Origin: Halicephalobus mephisto
Taxonomy: Eukaryota; Nematoda; Chromadorea; Rhabditida; Panagrolaimidae
Reading direction: 5' to 3'
Assembly: GCA_009193035.1 (NCBI GenBank)
Contig: SWDT01000004.1
Location: forward strand, 372,001 to 436,000
DNA length: 64,000 bases
Positions 1-10,365 of this stretch are shown here, in pieces. Below the pieces are notes generated by a model, which searched no databases, was not told the DNA's origin, and saw only the letters and a list, made by a program, of their open reading frames with translations. How positions within the stretch are numbered: the first letter of the stretch is position 1; each line of letters begins with the position of its first letter. A program made the position numbers and the translations under genes.

Positions 1-415
1 CTTTGCCCATCCCGAAGTTCCTAAAAACTTGCAGAGCGAATCGTCTGTGTTCCTTCCAAAGATCCCCATCGGTGAAGATTATCCCGAAATCCCCTTTTCT
101 AAGATGTTCAGCAAATTTTCCCATCAAATACCTTCCAGAAAAAGTATCTGCTTCCTTGATTACGGTGTCTTGAAGAAGTTCATAATCCTGAATCACAACA
201 ACTGGCATATCCGCGGCCCAGAACGTCGCCACATCGCCGTATTTCTTCCGGAGCCATTCCATATCCTTGTATTCCACAAATTCCGATTTCCCGAACTGAT
301 GAAGATTGCCGATTATGGGAAGCGGCATCGGCCCCGGAGGCAAATTCCGGCCTTTCCAGTAACAATGATAAAAAAAGTATAAAAATATTATAAGAAAAAT
401 AATTATGAACATCAT
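1..415 (-). CDS. Cytochrome P450, CYP33-like, N-terminal part (cut by window edge)
   Basis: This is a haem-thiolate monooxygenase of the ER membrane, presumably oxidising lipids or xenobiotics. The minus strand reads 138 codons from ATG at 415 without a stop to the left edge. Residues 2-20 are a hydrophobic anchor (MMFIIIFLIIFLYFF). Next come the proline hinge LPPGPMPLPIIGNLHQF, then RKKYGDVATFWAADMPVVVI, ADTFSGRYL and GDLWKEHRRFALQVFRNFG. The last contains the helix-C WxxxR motif. This N-terminal pattern is typical of nematode CYP33-type enzymes. The haem-binding Cys, ExxR and I-helix regions lie outside the window, so activity cannot be judged. The start is chosen because the hydrophobic anchor begins exactly there; two Met codons are adjacent. 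No acceptor-like site is seen just upstream. I am sure of the superfamily and fairly sure of the CYP33-like assignment. Confidence 0.9.
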   Translation of the reverse strand, partial: MMFIIIFLIIFLYFFYHCYWKGRNLPPGPMPLPIIGNLHQFGKSEFVEYKDMEWLRKKYGDVATFWAADMPVVVIQDYELLQDTVIKEADTFSGRYLMGKFAEHLRKGDFGIIFTDGDLWKEHRRFALQVFRNFGMGK

Positions 416-549
416 TTTAATGAAAAAGAACGAAAATGAAACTACATATATCGTGGTCACAATTCGCATCAACAGATAACTATTGATTTTTCTGAACGAT
501 TTCATCGAGTTCGAGACAATGATAGTGTAGTATGGATCTTCGGAGCTGC

Positions 550-1032
550 GTAGAATGTCTGTCGCAGAAAGCGAGAAGACTCTTAGCACGAAAACCCTTG
601 AGACATAGAAACTCAACTTGTGCGCCAAGCAGCCGGCAGAAGCAAAGGAATTCAGAAGTGGAGGATTTCAGAAGCGAAGGAATTCAGAAGTGGACGAATT
701 CAGAAGCGGAAGAATTCAGAAGCGGAGGAATTCAGAAGTGGACGAATTCAGAAGCGAAGGATCTCAGAAGTGGAGGAATTCAGAAGCGACAAGAGGAAAC
801 GAGACCAAGCTAAAGATTGAGGTTCCTATCATAGGCAGTTTGCCAAATAAGTTTATTCAACTTTATCAAGCGAATAGAAAGAAGTTTCTCAGACTCGTAA
901 GGCCGAGTTCCGCAGATAGTTGAATAGATTCAGTAGAACAATCTGATTCTCTATCTCCTCAGGGTTCAGTTCTCCAAGCCTTATAGCGATCTGGACACGT
1001 CGGCTGATAGAGGAAGACTTCCTGAGGGGATA
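550..1032 (+). mobile_element. Decayed LTR-retroelement gag-like fragment with internal minisatellite
   Basis: The stretch about 555-625 matches 43250-43320 at nucleotide level. Both encode a SEKT.STKTLE..KLNL.AK peptide, with a stop in this copy. After it comes a 15-bp minisatellite, then non-repetitive sequence ending in a purine-rich stretch (GAGGGGATAA, about 1022-1031) just before TGTGGTAGTTGGG. That arrangement resembles a polypurine tract followed by an LTR. No protease, RT or integrase is present. The superfamily is not determinable. Confidence 0.45.
644..792 (+). repeat. 15-bp GAATTC minisatellite
   Basis: Roughly ten copies of a unit like GGAATTCAGAAGTGG/GGAATTCAGAAGCGA lie head to tail with few differences. 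Each copy carries an EcoRI-type GAATTC or a one-base variant. All three forward frames are open through the array, encoding EFRSGG, IQKWTN or NSEAEE units. The array expands the gag-like fragment. Confidence 0.85.
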
Positions 1033-1575
1033 ATGTGGTAGTTGGGTTTTACATGTATTATTTATACCACAATAGTTTTAAAAAGTAAAGTAAATAATTG
1101 AAACAAAATAAGTGAATTTACAAATTGAAAACATTTATAAAATAAGTTTTTTAAACAGTAATTACTATCACACTCAAACAAGGCACTTTAAACGAAGTAA
1201 CTCGATTTACTGACTCAGAACAAAATTTCAATCACATACTGAACTTCATTTTTAAACTTCGATGATTTTTAAAACAAAGTACTCGGAAAAAAGTAACTAT
1301 ATTCGCAAGTTTGAGATACAACACTAATAAGATGTATAACTTTCTAAAACAGTAATTGTTAAAACTAATTAGTTCCTATTTTTACGGTATCCCAGCCTGC
1401 GTTACTTCACTTTCAAGTGTTCTAAATGCAGAAGTATAAAAACCGCAAGTCTACCCGAAACAACAGCGTGTCATTCCTCATTATTGTCTATTCTGTCTCT
1501 AAGTAATAAAATGTAATATTATTATACTGTATTCGTGGTTCCTACGTTCCGATCCATCTCAAATCTCAACAGTAA
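1033..1575 (+). mobile_element. Possible LTR of the adjacent retroelement fragment
   Basis: This region begins TGTGGTAGTTGGG after a purine run and ends near CTCAAATCTCAACA, giving TG...CA ends. An AATAAA-type signal lies near 1506. A similar end (CTCAAATCTCAAAC) closes the LTR-like block near 43100. No second copy of this LTR is present for confirmation, so this is tentative. No gene is seen. Confidence 0.25.
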
Positions 1576-1644
1576 TCTTTGTTGTAATCAAGTAGTGTTT
1601 CAACCGAAGCAATTCAATCTACAGACTCAGAATATAACGTGACT

Positions 1645-1858
1645 TAGGGGGCTTGTCTAAAATATATAAGACTTATAGGAGGAGGGGGTCTCAGAAAAGC
1701 ACCATGTAGGCCTTACATATTTCAGGCAAGCTCCCTAAATTTAAAAAAAGCTGAAATAACCTATAAGAGAACTTACCTAAAATATATAAGCCTTACATGA
1801 TGTTTTTTGGAACCCTCTTCTCCTTGTAAGCCTTACATATTTTAGACAAACTCCCTTA
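1645..1858. repeat. Inverted-repeat element, family A (two units)
   Basis: Units begin GGGGGCTTGTCTAAAATAT and end with the complement, CTTACATATTTCAGGCAAGC. The same family forms a three-unit array at 30764-31095 with near-identical interior (a TCTCAGAAAAGCACCATG motif). It is non-coding and looks like a MITE that has become tandem. Confidence 0.7.
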
Positions 1859-2328
1859 TTTATTTATTTTCGTTTTAAATTATTTTTATAATGAAGTAAA
1901 GAACATGAAACAATAATAATCCCAAACTCAGAATACAACATTAATCAAATATTAGGTTTTTCTTATATGAATCATCTGAATATACATTTAGAAGATTTTC
2001 GAACGTGGTAAACTTAAGCCTTTCAAACTATTTGTTAAAGAACTCCATTTATGTCTATATTACGCATGAACTATGATCATTATTCCCGTTTCATAGATCT
2101 TCATAATATACGTAAGCATTTATCGTAAAATAAAGAAATAAGATCTAAAAGTCCCCAAATCTCTGTTTTAATGCAAGTAATATTCGCGTTTATAAACATT
2201 TTTATAATTTGTTTCTTCCCAAAATATAGTTTTAGAATCAGATGTATTAATATGGAACGATGTAACTAGTAGTACTCTAATATATGAAATAGTGGTTTTA
2301 TTATTTAAAAAAATAACAGATATCATAG
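1859..2328. other. Intergenic, no feature seen
   Basis: AT-rich single-copy sequence. I see no ORF with coding character, no RNA-gene boxes and no strong repeat. Confidence 0.5.
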
Positions 2329-2330
2329 TA

Positions 2331-2598
2331 CAGTGGACTCGTGATAAGTGAAAGCTCGATTAGTGGAAAAGTGCGTTAAATGGAACTCGAAAATGCCATT
2401 TGATCTTCAACGTTCTGAAGTTGAATATTCGATAACTGAAAAATCGTTCTAAGTTGAATATTCGATAACTGAAAAATCTCCCTAAATTGAACATTCGATA
2501 ACTGAAAAATCTCCCTAAATTGAACATTTAATTGAAAAATCCCCACAAGTGGAACGTTTTCTTGCTCCCTTGAAGTTCCACCTATCGCGAGTCCACCG
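2331..2598. mobile_element. Tigger/pogo-like MITE with TA target duplication
   Basis: The left end is CAGTGGACTCGTGATAAGTG. The reverse complement of the right end is CGGTGGACTCGCGATAGGTG, giving 16 of 20 matches. A TA dinucleotide flanks each side (2329-2330 and 2599-2600), as expected for Tc1/mariner/pogo insertion. The interior has no transposase but carries three to four copies of a roughly 33-bp unit containing TTCGATAACTGAAAAATC. Family placement rests on the terminal sequence and the TA sites. Confidence 0.75.
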
Positions 2599-3001
2599 TA
2601 TAGTGTTTGTAATTGCTTGTACCTTATTCTGGTGTTGATGAAAAAGTGACTTGCATATTAATCGATAACTGAGAACTTGGTTCTTTTAATCCTCACAACT
2701 TTGTTTTATCAAATCCTTTATTAATGAAATTACGAACGTTTTTCGGATTTGATTACAATGTAAGTTGCAAATTAACAATGGATATATTAAGCACAATAAT
2801 TTTCAAAAATATTATATATTATTGTATTCAATATTAAACGATTTATCAAATAATACACAAGTTACAGCCTGACAAAGGAGTGTTCATCGGGAACGGCGTT
2901 TGATAACATGGACAACCTCTTTTATGGACTTCGGTTTGTCGGAAATGGACTTTCAGTCATTTATTCATTTATCAGCTCTCGGAAGATAGTCGCTTATAAA
3001 A
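2599..3001. other. Upstream region of the OB-fold-like gene
   Basis: AT-rich to about 2865, then a less AT-rich stretch up to the ATG at 3002. No clear acceptor for trans-splicing is seen immediately before the ATG. A short open frame from about 2908 runs past the start without homology. Confidence 0.35.
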
Positions 3002-3987
3002 ATGGCCGTCCTCAGCACATATGATGAAATTTATAATTATCCAAAAAATACAGATTGGTAAGTTTTTTAGAATATTATTCATCTGGAAGATGAAGTTCCG
3101 TTACAGTACTGTGATTCTGAAGGTCGAGAACTTTTTTGTTAATAATCAATACATGAAGTCGTTCATTAACTGCAGGACCAAGGATGGGAAATGTATCCCT
3201 TGTGTTGCTCATTTCCTTATTGATAATTGTGAAAATATTATGAATGTAAATGACGTCATCGAACTCCAGAATGTTGAACCATATAATCACTTCAATAAAA
3301 GATTCAATGTTATGGGATTGAATCTGAAAATTCATGGATCGTCCAAAGTTAACGTCGTCAATCCCCAAACCAACTCGAAGAAACAAATCATCCCACGGAA
3401 TGTCACAGTGCCTCCGGCTATTTCCACAAGTCGTTCGTCACATCACTCCAGAAGCCGGTCCGTAATTAACGCTTTCGCTCGACAGCCCGTTGAAAAAACA
3501 AAAAGTAAATACTGTAGGATTTTTTGAAATGCATCTTCGACGAACACGATTTTTCTTAAAAACAATTTTTCTCTCGTCGAATTGCATTTTAAAAATTCTA
3601 CCGTAATTAGTTTTTTATTATTATAACTTGGTTTTTTCAGTAACTGGAACAATCCAAAACGATCTTGCCATCGAACATTTGAATGATGATGATGCAGATT
3701 ACAAACATGGGGTCTATGTGACCACACTTCTTCTTTTCGACGGACGTCAGATCAGATTGATCATTTCTAAAAAGTTTGGAAATTGGCCTGGAGAACTCCT
3801 CCAAAAAGGACACGTTGTCTCAGTCGTCGGAGAAAATACTACTTATTACAATATGGAAGCCAGATTTGTCAAACCCGGGAGTTATCTGGATATTGCTTCC
3901 GAAGACGAAATCGCTAGTGCTCGAAAACACAAATCATGTTTAAGAAGTTCTTCTGTGGGAAGAAAAAAAGTGTTACTTTCGGATTGA
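3002..3987 (+). CDS. Small OB-fold-like protein (possible RPA/POT1-type nucleic-acid binder)
   Basis: Three exons: 3002-3057, 3107-3504 and 3641-3987, giving 266 codons plus stop. Intron 1 is 49 bp (GTAAGT...TTACAG) and intron 2 is 136 bp; both joins keep frame. The protein starts MAVLSTYDEIYNYPKNTD. Residues about 19-105 (TVILKVENFF...IPCVAHFLID...VNDVIELQNVEPYN...NLKIHG) look like a five-strand OB-fold. A Ser/Arg-rich linker follows (residues about 120-150), then a second OB-like block (ITGTIQND...VYVTTLLLFDGRQIRLIIS...GHVVSVVGENTTYYNMEARFVKP). The C-terminus is basic. Two OB-like units with a linker suggest a single-stranded DNA or RNA binder. That is inference from strand pattern, not a recognised family, and alternative starts at 3021 or 3090 are possible if intron 1 is not real. 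Confidence 0.6.
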
Positions 3988-4029
3988 ATTCTACAAATGA
4001 AAAAAAATAAGAAAAGAAAGAAAAATTAT

Positions 4030-4590
4030 ATATATAGTCAGACTCGGATATAAGATACCCCCGTTATAACACGTCCTTTGTTATAGAATACAGTCTGAGT
4101 GAGTTTGGTTAGTCTGCCTTCACATTTACCCCCGCTATAATACAGTAGAACTTGGATATAAGATATCTTTTATAATATATCTCTTGTTATAGAATACAGT
4201 CTGAGTAAGTTTAGTTAGTCTGTCTCCAAATTTATCTCCTCTATGATATATCCTTTCTTATAACATACGCTTTGCTCGGTCCCAAGCGAACATCTCTTAT
4301 TATAAAATACAGTCTGAGTGAGTTTAGTTAGTCTGTCTCCAAATTTACCCCGCTATAATACAGTATAACTTGAATATAAAATACCCCCTTGGGACCGTCA
4401 AAACGTATCTTATCACAGAGGGTATACAGTAGAACTTGGATATAACATATCTCTTGTTATGACATACGGTCTGAGTGAATTTAGTTAGTTCATCTTCAAA
4501 TTTACCCCTGCTATAATATATCCTTTCTTATACATACGCTTTACTCAGTCCCGAAGGGATATATTATATCCAAATTCTACCGTATAATTA
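4030..4590. repeat. Tandem array of TA-flanked inverted-repeat ends (family B)
   Basis: Repeats of TATAATACAGTAGAACTTGG followed by ATATAAGATAT, each with a CAGTCTGAGTGAGTTTAGTT interior, recur about four times. The block ends with the reverse complement (CCAAATTCTACCGTA). The terminal style resembles Tc1/mariner/pogo-type MITEs that have amplified locally. No ORF is present. Confidence 0.65.
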
Positions 4591-5860
4591 TTTTATTTAT
4601 CTTTGAATACAGTATTCTGAATTTAGTTTGAACTTTGAATAAAGTGTTTTTTCCAAGGGCAATGGATGAGGAATTATACAATAAGCATGACTGATAAGTC
4701 TTTGACGTGGATCTTTTCTGTCGTTTTATCAGTTGATTGTCAGAATTCAAGGTTAAAGTCAAAATTTTCCTTTCAAACACAATTTATGAGTTTTTTTATT
4801 TCAAAAAATATATTTATTTAAATTAATAATTAAAATTCAAAATTTAAAATTTATTAATTTATTAATTTAAAAAAAAATTATTTTGAACTGATTTAATCAT
4901 TTTTAAATTTTTCCTAAAAATTATTTATTTATTATCATTTTAGAAATTTTAAAAATATATTAATTTTTGATTTTTGAAAAAATTTAATTAAAAAATTAAT
5001 TTTTGAACAAAAACTAGTTTCTCGACACGAAAATTTTAATAAATTTAAAAAAATTAAATAATTTTAAAATTAAATAATTAAATAATTAAATAATTTTAAA
5101 AAATTTTAATAAATTTAAAAAAATTAAATATTTTAAAAAATTAAATAATTTTAAAAAATTAAATAATTTTAAAAAAATTTAAATTTTTGGACTTTGGTAA
5201 AAAAAATTTTTTTCTGCAACAGATTAATAGATAATTTTTTCTTTTTGATTGATTCCAAATGATCATCATTAAGACGAATTTTATCTAAAAAATAAAATTC
5301 TGGCAAAGTGTGTCCAATATTAACAACGATCAATGATAATGTTTAAATAAATTAAAAAATTTTCATTAACAGTCTTTTTTTAAATTACATTTTACATTTT
5401 TTAAAAGTATATTTTGAAAAATTTTAAAAATTATATTTTTTTAAAATAATATATTTATATTTTTTTTAAATAATATATTTTTATTTTTTTAAAATTATGT
5501 TTTTTATTTTTTTTAAATTATATTTTTTTTAAATTATATATTTTTATATTTTTTTAAAATTATGCTTTTTATTTTTTTTTAAATCATTTTTTAAATTTTT
5601 TTAAATCATTTTTTAAATTTTTTTTAAATCATTTTTAAAATTTTTTTTAAATTATGTTTTTTTTAAGTTATATTTTTTAAATTTACGTAAACTTGGATTA
5701 TAGATGAAATCGGAAAAGTAAATCCGAAAAAATCAATCCAAGTCGTATCTACAGAAAATCAACAACGTTTTTCCGGAAGATCTGGTACGTCTGATTTCGC
5801 ACTCATCAATGACTCGAAATAAAAATCCCATTGAACTCAAAAAATTATTACAATTTTTAT
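4591..5860. other. AT-rich low-complexity intergenic DNA
   Basis: About 4790-5690 is mostly short A/T runs (TTTTTAAATTA-type units). A higher-complexity island at 5690-5820 has no coding character that I can support. Confidence 0.5.
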
Positions 5861-5880
5861 TTCTTAATTTGAAATAAAAT

Positions 5881-6300
5881 TTTGTCTTTTATCTTTGTTA
5901 CTGTAAAAAATAACTAACAATTAGTTATAAAATTGTAATATTCAATTTTTAAATATATGATAATTCTATTAAAGTAGAAAATTTATTTTTTAGTGACTTT
6001 TATATGAATAAAAATTAATTCATCTAACAATTTAGAAAATATTCAAAATCCTATCTAGTTGGCTTATTTCAAAAAATTTCAATTAACGAATTTCTGAAAT
6101 TTTGTCTTTTATCTTTGTTACTGTAAAAAATAACTAACAATTAGTTATAAAATTGTAATAATCAATTTTTAAACATATGGTAATTCTATTGAAGTAGAAA
6201 ACTTATTTTTTAGTGACTTTTATATGAATAAAAATTAATTCATCTAACAATTTAGAAAATATTCAAAATACTATCTAGTTGGCTTATTTCAAAAAATTCT
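5881..6300. repeat. Tandem duplication, period 220 bp
   Basis: The sequence beginning TTTGTCTTTTATCTTTGTTA at 5881 recurs at 6101. The following 200 bp differ by only a few substitutions, ending near CTATCTAGTTGGCTTATTTC. The duplication is recent and no gene is inside it. Confidence 0.9.
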
Positions 6301-6573
6301 GATTAATAAACTTTAATCAAAAATTTCATTTTTTTATTTTAGTTACTGTAAAAATTTAAGAATAATAAACAACACCCAATACAGTAAGAATCTACAATAT
6401 TAATGATCATTTATAAAGCATCCTGGGATATTCGTTTTGTTACATACTAGTAGACTGCTGTGATTCGGACATCGATTAACTCATTAAATCTCGGCGTAGA
6501 TGTCGCATTCGGAAATTTTTCGCAGATGATATTCTAGATTTCGTCTGCCACGATTTTTCTCGTTTTTCTTCAA

Positions 6574-7467
6574 ATGCCGCGGTTGTTTTTATTTTTATTT
6601 CCACTTTTACTTATTTGTTTGTTTACTGTACTGTACGGTATCACGGAACAACCCCCAACGGCGAGAACTACCCAGCCCGTCAAGGCCCCTGTGACTCCGC
6701 TGAAGAGCCTGAGGGAATGTATTAATCGAAAAACGAATTCAATAATAAATGTCAAATTTTATTTGATAAAAATAAGACAATGTCTGGCTTCGAATATAAA
6801 ATTCGAAAAAATCGAATTTTTTCAAGAATCCACGCCTTACAGTAACAAGAAGTTTTTTCTTCCTCTGAGGCCAGAATTCGACGAAAATCTCTGTGTTTAT
6901 CTTTCTATCGGATTAACGAACGGGATCGAAGCAGAAAGAAAATTCAAAAAACAACGTCCCGGATGTGGCTTATTCGCCTCCGAACCGAATCAAATTTTTC
7001 ACCGAGATTTTTCGTCTTTCGGAAAAATCGTTCCTCATGTTGTTGGACTCGAAAAAAATATTTTTACTTTGACTTCGAAAATGAAGAATACTGTACTGCA
7101 GAAAAGAAACATAACAGCTCTTCCGATGACGAAACTTCTGGACGAAATCGTCAGACAAAGAATCGTCCATTTCGTCAGCATCGATGCCAACGGGCTCGAG
7201 TACGAAATTCTCAAAGGTTTTTTTCCCGATGGAATTCTTCAGAATCATGGAGTCGTTTTTTGTCAAATAGAAGTGAATTTGAATAATTTCGGACTTCAGA
7301 AGGACCAAACTATAAGTTCTTTTTTCAGTCATCTGAATTCAGAAAATTCCGAATATGTTCCAATTCACAGTTGGTCTTATAAAATTTTCGAAAAAATAAC
7401 TTTTGTAAATTTTAAAAATAGAATTTGTCAAAAAATTTTGGATTTATCATTTTTGAATCATGGATAA
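6574..7467 (+). CDS. FkbM-family methyltransferase-like protein, membrane-anchored
   Basis: Single-exon ORF of 297 residues. Residues 2-22 (PRLFLFLFPLLLICLFTVLYG) form a signal anchor, suggesting a type II protein of the secretory pathway. A Thr/Pro-rich stem follows (TEQPPTARTTQPVKAPVTP). The body shows the pattern of the nematode-expanded FkbM family (Methyltransf_21): NLCVYLSIGLTNGIEAERKF (SAM-loop region), PGCGLFASEPN, KIVPHVVGLEKN, MTKLLDEIVRQRIVHFVSIDANGLEYEILKGFF and GVVFCQIEVNLN. FVSIDANGLEYEIL corresponds to the family's D-x-E-G-x-E-x-x-V motif, with NGLEYE here. Worm relatives are abundant and uncharacterised; the substrate is unknown. The ATG at 6574 is followed directly by the anchor. 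Length matches the family. It is flanked by repeats on both sides. Confidence 0.8.
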   Translation: MPRLFLFLFPLLLICLFTVLYGITEQPPTARTTQPVKAPVTPLKSLRECINRKTNSIINVKFYLIKIRQCLASNIKFEKIEFFQESTPYSNKKFFLPLRPEFDENLCVYLSIGLTNGIEAERKFKKQRPGCGLFASEPNQIFHRDFSSFGKIVPHVVGLEKNIFTLTSKMKNTVLQKRNITALPMTKLLDEIVRQRIVHFVSIDANGLEYEILKGFFPDGILQNHGVVFCQIEVNLNNFGLQKDQTISSFFSHLNSENSEYVPIHSWSYKIFEKITFVNFKNRICQKILDLSFLNHG

Positions 7468-7599
7468 TCGATTTTAAAAAATAAAAATAGTTATTTTTAA
7501 ATTTGTCACTTTTATCTAAGAAATCTGAAAACGGAATTTGAAAACAAAGAAAAATTAATTTTTTCTGAAAAAAAATTTTGAACATAAAAATTAAACAAG

Positions 7600-7735
7600 A
7601 TGAATTCCTTCGTCGTGATATTTTTGATGATATTCATCTTACTGTAAGTTTCACAACGACTTCAGAATCGCAAAAGTCGGAGATTCGGTCGTGTGCCGTT
7701 TTTTCAATTTTAACAACTTTAATCCAAAATTTTAG
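7600..7735 (+). CDS. Possible tiny secreted peptide gene (weak)
   Basis: ATG at 7600 opens a hydrophobic signal-like stretch (MNSFVVIFLMIFILL) ending at a perfect GTAAGTTT donor at 7644. Joining to the TTCAG acceptor ending at 7665 gives a 37-residue protein (…LIAKVGDSVVCRFFNFNNF…) with stop at 7735. The implied intron is only 22 bp, shorter than any other in this window. Either this is chance or the true second exon lies further on. No homology is recognised. Confidence 0.2.
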
Positions 7736-8100
7736 AAATATTATTGAATAATTTTGTACTTTTTATATGAAAATTTAAAAATATTTTTGAATAATTTTAT
7801 GTTTTTTACATAAATTTAAGAATATTTTTGAATAATTTTATGTTTTTTATATGAAAATTTAAGAATATTTAAAAATAGTTTTGTGTTTTTTATCTAAAAT
7901 TTTAAGAATATTTTTGAATAATAGTGTTGGATCAGTCGCTTCATCTTTAGTGAGAAGCCCTTGGTCCCGAACGGATTCTTTTAGTACAGACAAAGACTCT
8001 TTGGTCCCGAGCGGATTTCCTTAACATTGATAGGGAGCCTTGGTTTCAAACGGATTTCCTTAACATCGACAAGGAAACATAGTGCCTTTCGACGGGAATT
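7736..8100. repeat. Two short tandem arrays
   Basis: 7740-7925 carries four copies of a roughly 58-bp unit around AATAATTTTATGTTTTTTAT. 7955-8075 carries three diverged copies of a unit around CTTTGGTCCCGAGCGGATTT. The related string TTCGCTTCGGGACCAAAG occurs near 13405. No coding sequence is visible. Confidence 0.7.
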
Positions 8101-8490
8101 ATATATTTGTCCCATTTCTCAATTCCGGTACATCTTTTATATTGTGCCTCAGGCATCTTAAATAAACTTCTCTACAGTATCTAATTCATCATCATTACAC
8201 AGACCATTCGGACCGACAAATACAAAAATAGTAATGTATTATGCTATATCGTGATTGTTTATATTTATTTTTCTTTTGTGTTTGTTTAAATATCCAAGTT
8301 TGAGGACCAATAAAGAAACTAATACAAACCAGTAGTAAAAAGTTTTACTATGCTTAGTATGGAGTCTTCGGATAAAATTTCAGATGTCCTCATAATCGGG
8401 AGTTAATCTTCAGGATTCTGATTTTAGATTCAAAATTTACGAGTCCGATTACGTTCTTATAAGTGCTTTTTGTTTAGTTGTAATTGCAGA
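8101..8490. other. Intergenic, no feature seen
   Basis: Moderately AT-rich unique sequence without supportable ORFs or RNA genes. Confidence 0.5.
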
Positions 8491-8815
8491 ATTGGAGTAT
8501 AAATATCATGAGACACAGATATTATGGGACACAAATATCATAAGCCACATATATTATGGGACACAAATATCATGGGACACAGATATTATGGGACACAGAT
8601 ATCATGGGACACAGATATCATGGGACACAGATATTATGGGACACAGATACATAAAACACAGATACATAGAACACAGATATTATGGGACACAGATACATAG
8701 AACACAGATATCATGAGACACAAATATCTAGGGCACAGACATTATGGGATACAAATATTTGAAATAAATGTGCGGGATATAGATATCTGGGACACAGATA
8801 TCATGAGATTTGAAT
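8491..8815 (+). repeat. 15-17 bp minisatellite GGGACACAGATATCAT
   Basis: About twenty copies of a unit like ATGGGACACAGATATC, with variants ACATAGAACACAGAT and TTATGGGACACAA. The array is open in one forward frame, giving a Tyr/His/Thr-rich repeat, but has no gene features. Confidence 0.9.
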
Positions 8816-9117
8816 ATCGCACAATTGTTTTTATCTATAATTCTCTTCCGTTGTTGAGTTCTTTGAACGATGGATGCAAAATTTGGAAAATAAAATTTTC
8901 GAAAAATTGATATTATCGGGATTTTTAGCAATTAAGAAGATGGTTTTAAATTCTTAAAGATAGTCTTTTTAATTGATTAAATTACGAAAACAAAAAACTG
9001 GAAAAAATAAAAATATCAAAAAAAAATAATAAAAAAAAAGTTAAACTTGTTATTGATTTAATTTTCAACAAACAGAATAAAAACTTTTTTATATATTGAG
9101 ATCTAAGATATGAGAGC
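8816..9117. other. AT-rich spacer between two minisatellites
   Basis: Mostly A/T runs; nothing supportable. Confidence 0.5.
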
Positions 9118-9395
9118 TGCATGACAATTAATCCACAGTGGCAGTTGATTCTCGATGATACTTGATTCTCGGTAGTAGTTAATTCTCGATAATAGTTGAT
9201 TCTCGATGATACTTAATCCACAGTGATACTTGATTCTCGATGATACTTGATTCTCAATGATATTTGATTCTCGATAATAGTTGATTCTCGATGATACTTG
9301 ATTCTCGATAATAGTTGATCTTCACTGACATTTGCTCCTTTGTGGCAGTTGATCCTCGATGACATTTGCTCTCCAGTGACTGTTGTTGCCTTTAT
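9118..9395. repeat. Minisatellite GTTGATTCTCGATGATA
   Basis: About fourteen imperfect copies of a 17-20 bp unit (TTGATTCTCGATGATACT and variants with AATAG, CACAG or GGCAG). Confidence 0.9.
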
Positions 9396-9584
9396 TTCGT
9401 AAGATATCTTTTTTTCGTTTTTATATCACTTTTTAATAGTTAAATGAACCTAATATTTCCACTAAATAAAGAATAATTTAAAAAGGAAGAATTTCGAAAC
9501 TTGCGCAAATCAAAGGGGAGCAAAGATCGAAACGTTTAAAAATGTTACGCTAAGTAACATACAAAGATCACTAAGTCTTCCATA

Positions 9585-10365
9585 TACAAAAAAAGGCACA
9601 TTAGAACGGCTCTAACATATCAGATACATTATATTTAGTGTAGAAGTATATTAAATACAATGCACCGATGTCAACTTAATGTATCGATACGTTGAATGCA
9701 ATGAATCTCGTATCTCAGAGCTGTTTTAATATATTCATACGTTGAATATAATATATCGACATATCAGAGCCATTTCAATGTATCTATATATTATATACAA
9801 CTCACTAATATCTCCTTAATGTATCCGATAGATCAAAATCGTTTTGATATATCAGACACATTAAATACAATGCACCAATATTAATCTACCGTATTCGTAC
9901 ATGGAATATAATATATTCGATACGTTAGACCTATTATAATGTATCAGATACATTGAATACGATACACCAATATTAATCTATTGTATTTATACATAGAATA
10001 TAATGCATCCGATAGATCAAAATCGTTTTGATATATCAGACACATTAAATACAATGCACCAATATTAATCTATCGTATTCATACATGAGATATAATGCAT
10101 CCAATACATTAGTTCCATTATAATGTATCAGATACATTAAATACAATACACCAATATTAACTTACCCTATTCATACATAGGATATAATGCATCCAATACA
10201 TTAGATCCATTATAATGTATCAGATACAGTAAATACAATGCACCAATATTAATCTACCGTACTCATACATGGAATATAATGCATCCGATAGAGCAAAATC
10301 GTTTTAATTATACCGGCATACTGTATACCATGTGCCTATTTTTGTGCATGACGGAAATGTTACAC
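9585..10365. repeat. AT-palindromic TGTATC/GATACA element, family C
   Basis: The region is built of units such as AATGTATCAGATACATTAAA, with ACAATGCACCAATATTAATC between them. It starts with ACAAAAAAAGGCACATTAGA and ends TGTGCCTATTTTTGTGCATG, so the ends are inverted. The same composition recurs at 35513-36115 and 40775-41035. It is non-coding. Confidence 0.75.

Noticed and set aside
29..382. Plus-strand 117-codon ORF at the left edge
   Set aside because: It is the antisense shadow of the P450 reading frame, which has unmistakable family motifs.
3021..3504. Continuous ORF start MMKFIIIQKIQIGK for the OB-like gene
   Set aside because: A 49-bp GT-AG intron (3058-3106) joining the ATG at 3002 to TVILKV gives a better N-terminus and matches the local intron length, although the alternative cannot be excluded.
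8491..9395. Regular short repeats resembling a CRISPR array
   Set aside because: Units are contiguous 15-20 bp copies without unique spacers, and the genome is eukaryotic.
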